Positions 63,492 to 64,000 of a stretch of DNA of 64,000 nucleotides are shown piece by piece. The translations under genes and the position numbers were made by a program. The notes beneath the pieces were generated by a model. That model had not been told where the DNA came from, made no database searches, and was given only the letters and a program-made list of their open reading frames with translations. The stretch spans positions 5,832,001-5,896,000 of the forward strand of contig NZ_CP029553.1 in NCBI RefSeq assembly GCF_003173755.1, in the 5' to 3' direction. The number at the start of each line of letters is the position of its first letter. The first letter of the stretch is position 1. Origin of the DNA: Methylobacterium terrae. Its GTDB lineage: Bacteria; Pseudomonadota; Alphaproteobacteria; Rhizobiales; Beijerinckiaceae.

Positions 63492-64000
63492 TCAAGGCCC
63501 GATCCCCTGCCCCGTCCGGGCCGTCGCCCCGTGCACCATCGCCAGCACCCCGGCGCGCAGCAGGTCGTACTTGGTCGGCAGGCCCGGCCCGGTCGGCAGG
63601 CGGCCGGCGGCGGCGAGCGTCGCGATGCCGTGGGAGAGCGCCCAGACCTCGAGGGCGACGAAGCGCGGATCGACGCCCGCCGAGAAGCCGTCCGGGAAGG
63701 TCGAGCGCAGGGCCTCGACCAGGAGGCCGAAGGCGTCGCGGTCGCGGGGGGCCTGCACCGGGGCGCAACCGTCGGGCCCGGGGGGCCGGGCCTCGAAGAT
63801 CGCCGCGTAGTAGCCCGGCTCCTCCTCGGCGAAGGTCAGGTACGCCTCGCCCATCCGGGTGAAGCGCTCGAGCGGCGTGCCGGGGCCGCGCAGCGCCCGG
63901 GCGAGCCGCTCGGCCAGTTCGGTGAAGCCGCGCTCGGCCACCTCCTCCAAGAGCGCCTCGCGGCCGCGGAAGTGGCGATAGAGCGCCGCCGGCGAGACGC
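63492..64000 (-). CDS. TetR/AcrR-family regulator, 3' part (runs off the right edge)
   Basis: About 169 C-terminal residues are present. At the edge, VSPAALYRHFRGREALLEEVAERGF is the end of the TetR helix-turn-helix and start of helix 4. The rest is the ligand-binding region, including YLTFAEEEPGYYAAIFEA and VALEVWALSHGIATLAAAGRLP, similar to the WHG/TetR_C_33-type domain. The N-terminus lies outside the window, so its start and neighbours upstream are unknown. Confidence 0.88.
   Translation of the reverse strand, partial: VSPAALYRHFRGREALLEEVAERGFTELAERLARALRGPGTPLERFTRMGEAYLTFAEEEPGYYAAIFEARPPGPDGCAPVQAPRDRDAFGLLVEALRSTFPDGFSAGVDPRFVALEVWALSHGIATLAAAGRLPTGPGLPTKYDLLRAGVLAMVHGATARTGQGIGP

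Overview
The window is a GC-rich, gene-dense stretch of an alphaproteobacterial chromosome. Hopanoid genes (hpnG, hpnH, ispH, hpnN), tamAB, an EmrAB-type pump, many GTG/TTG starts, interspersed GGGAGAGGGG-type palindromes and CTTGNC-type -35 elements fit Methylobacterium or a close relative in the Methylobacteriaceae. The genus is inferred from gene content and was not checked by a search. No rRNA, tRNA, IS transposase or CRISPR array was seen.

Layout. 0-9 kb: 5' part of a fatty-acid desaturase, a secreted alpha/beta hydrolase next to a TonB siderophore receptor, a DUF502 membrane protein, an unrecognised gene, a candidate minus-strand sRNA, an unlisted 44-aa protein and a histone-deacetylase-like hydrolase. 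9-17 kb: tamA-tamB, a nuclease-like protein and a HicB/HicA toxin-antitoxin pair. 17-24.4 kb: a polyamine-type ABC transporter without a binding protein, a strong candidate sRNA with promoter and terminator, then emrB-emrA divergent from a tetR gene over a perfect 21-bp palindrome.

24.4-31 kb is the accessory region. It holds a chimeric pseudogene (epimerase 5' part joined to a flavin monooxygenase 3' part), AT-richer DNA, small ORFs (one resembling a free subtilase propeptide), a papain-like cysteine peptidase, a convergent cytoplasmic subtilase, and several stem-loops. This is the best candidate for an undescribed system.

31-48 kb is mostly conserved: a Crp/Fnr regulator, a nucleotide-sugar dehydrogenase, an ABC-F ATPase, a second HicB/HicA pair, purU, an AlgX-like/methyltransferase pair, a GlcG-oppABC-DF peptide importer operon, an RraA-like protein, a DUF4142 protein and ada. 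48-54 kb: another candidate anti-Shine-Dalgarno sRNA, a DnaQ-like exonuclease, and a HAD-UbiA prenyltransferase, GtrA and glycosyltransferase group pointing to polyprenyl-linked sugar metabolism. 54-64 kb: hopanoid side-chain synthesis and transport (hpnG, hpnH, hpnN) with ispH for isoprenoid precursors, a SulP anion transporter, a PilZ protein and a truncated TetR gene at the right edge.
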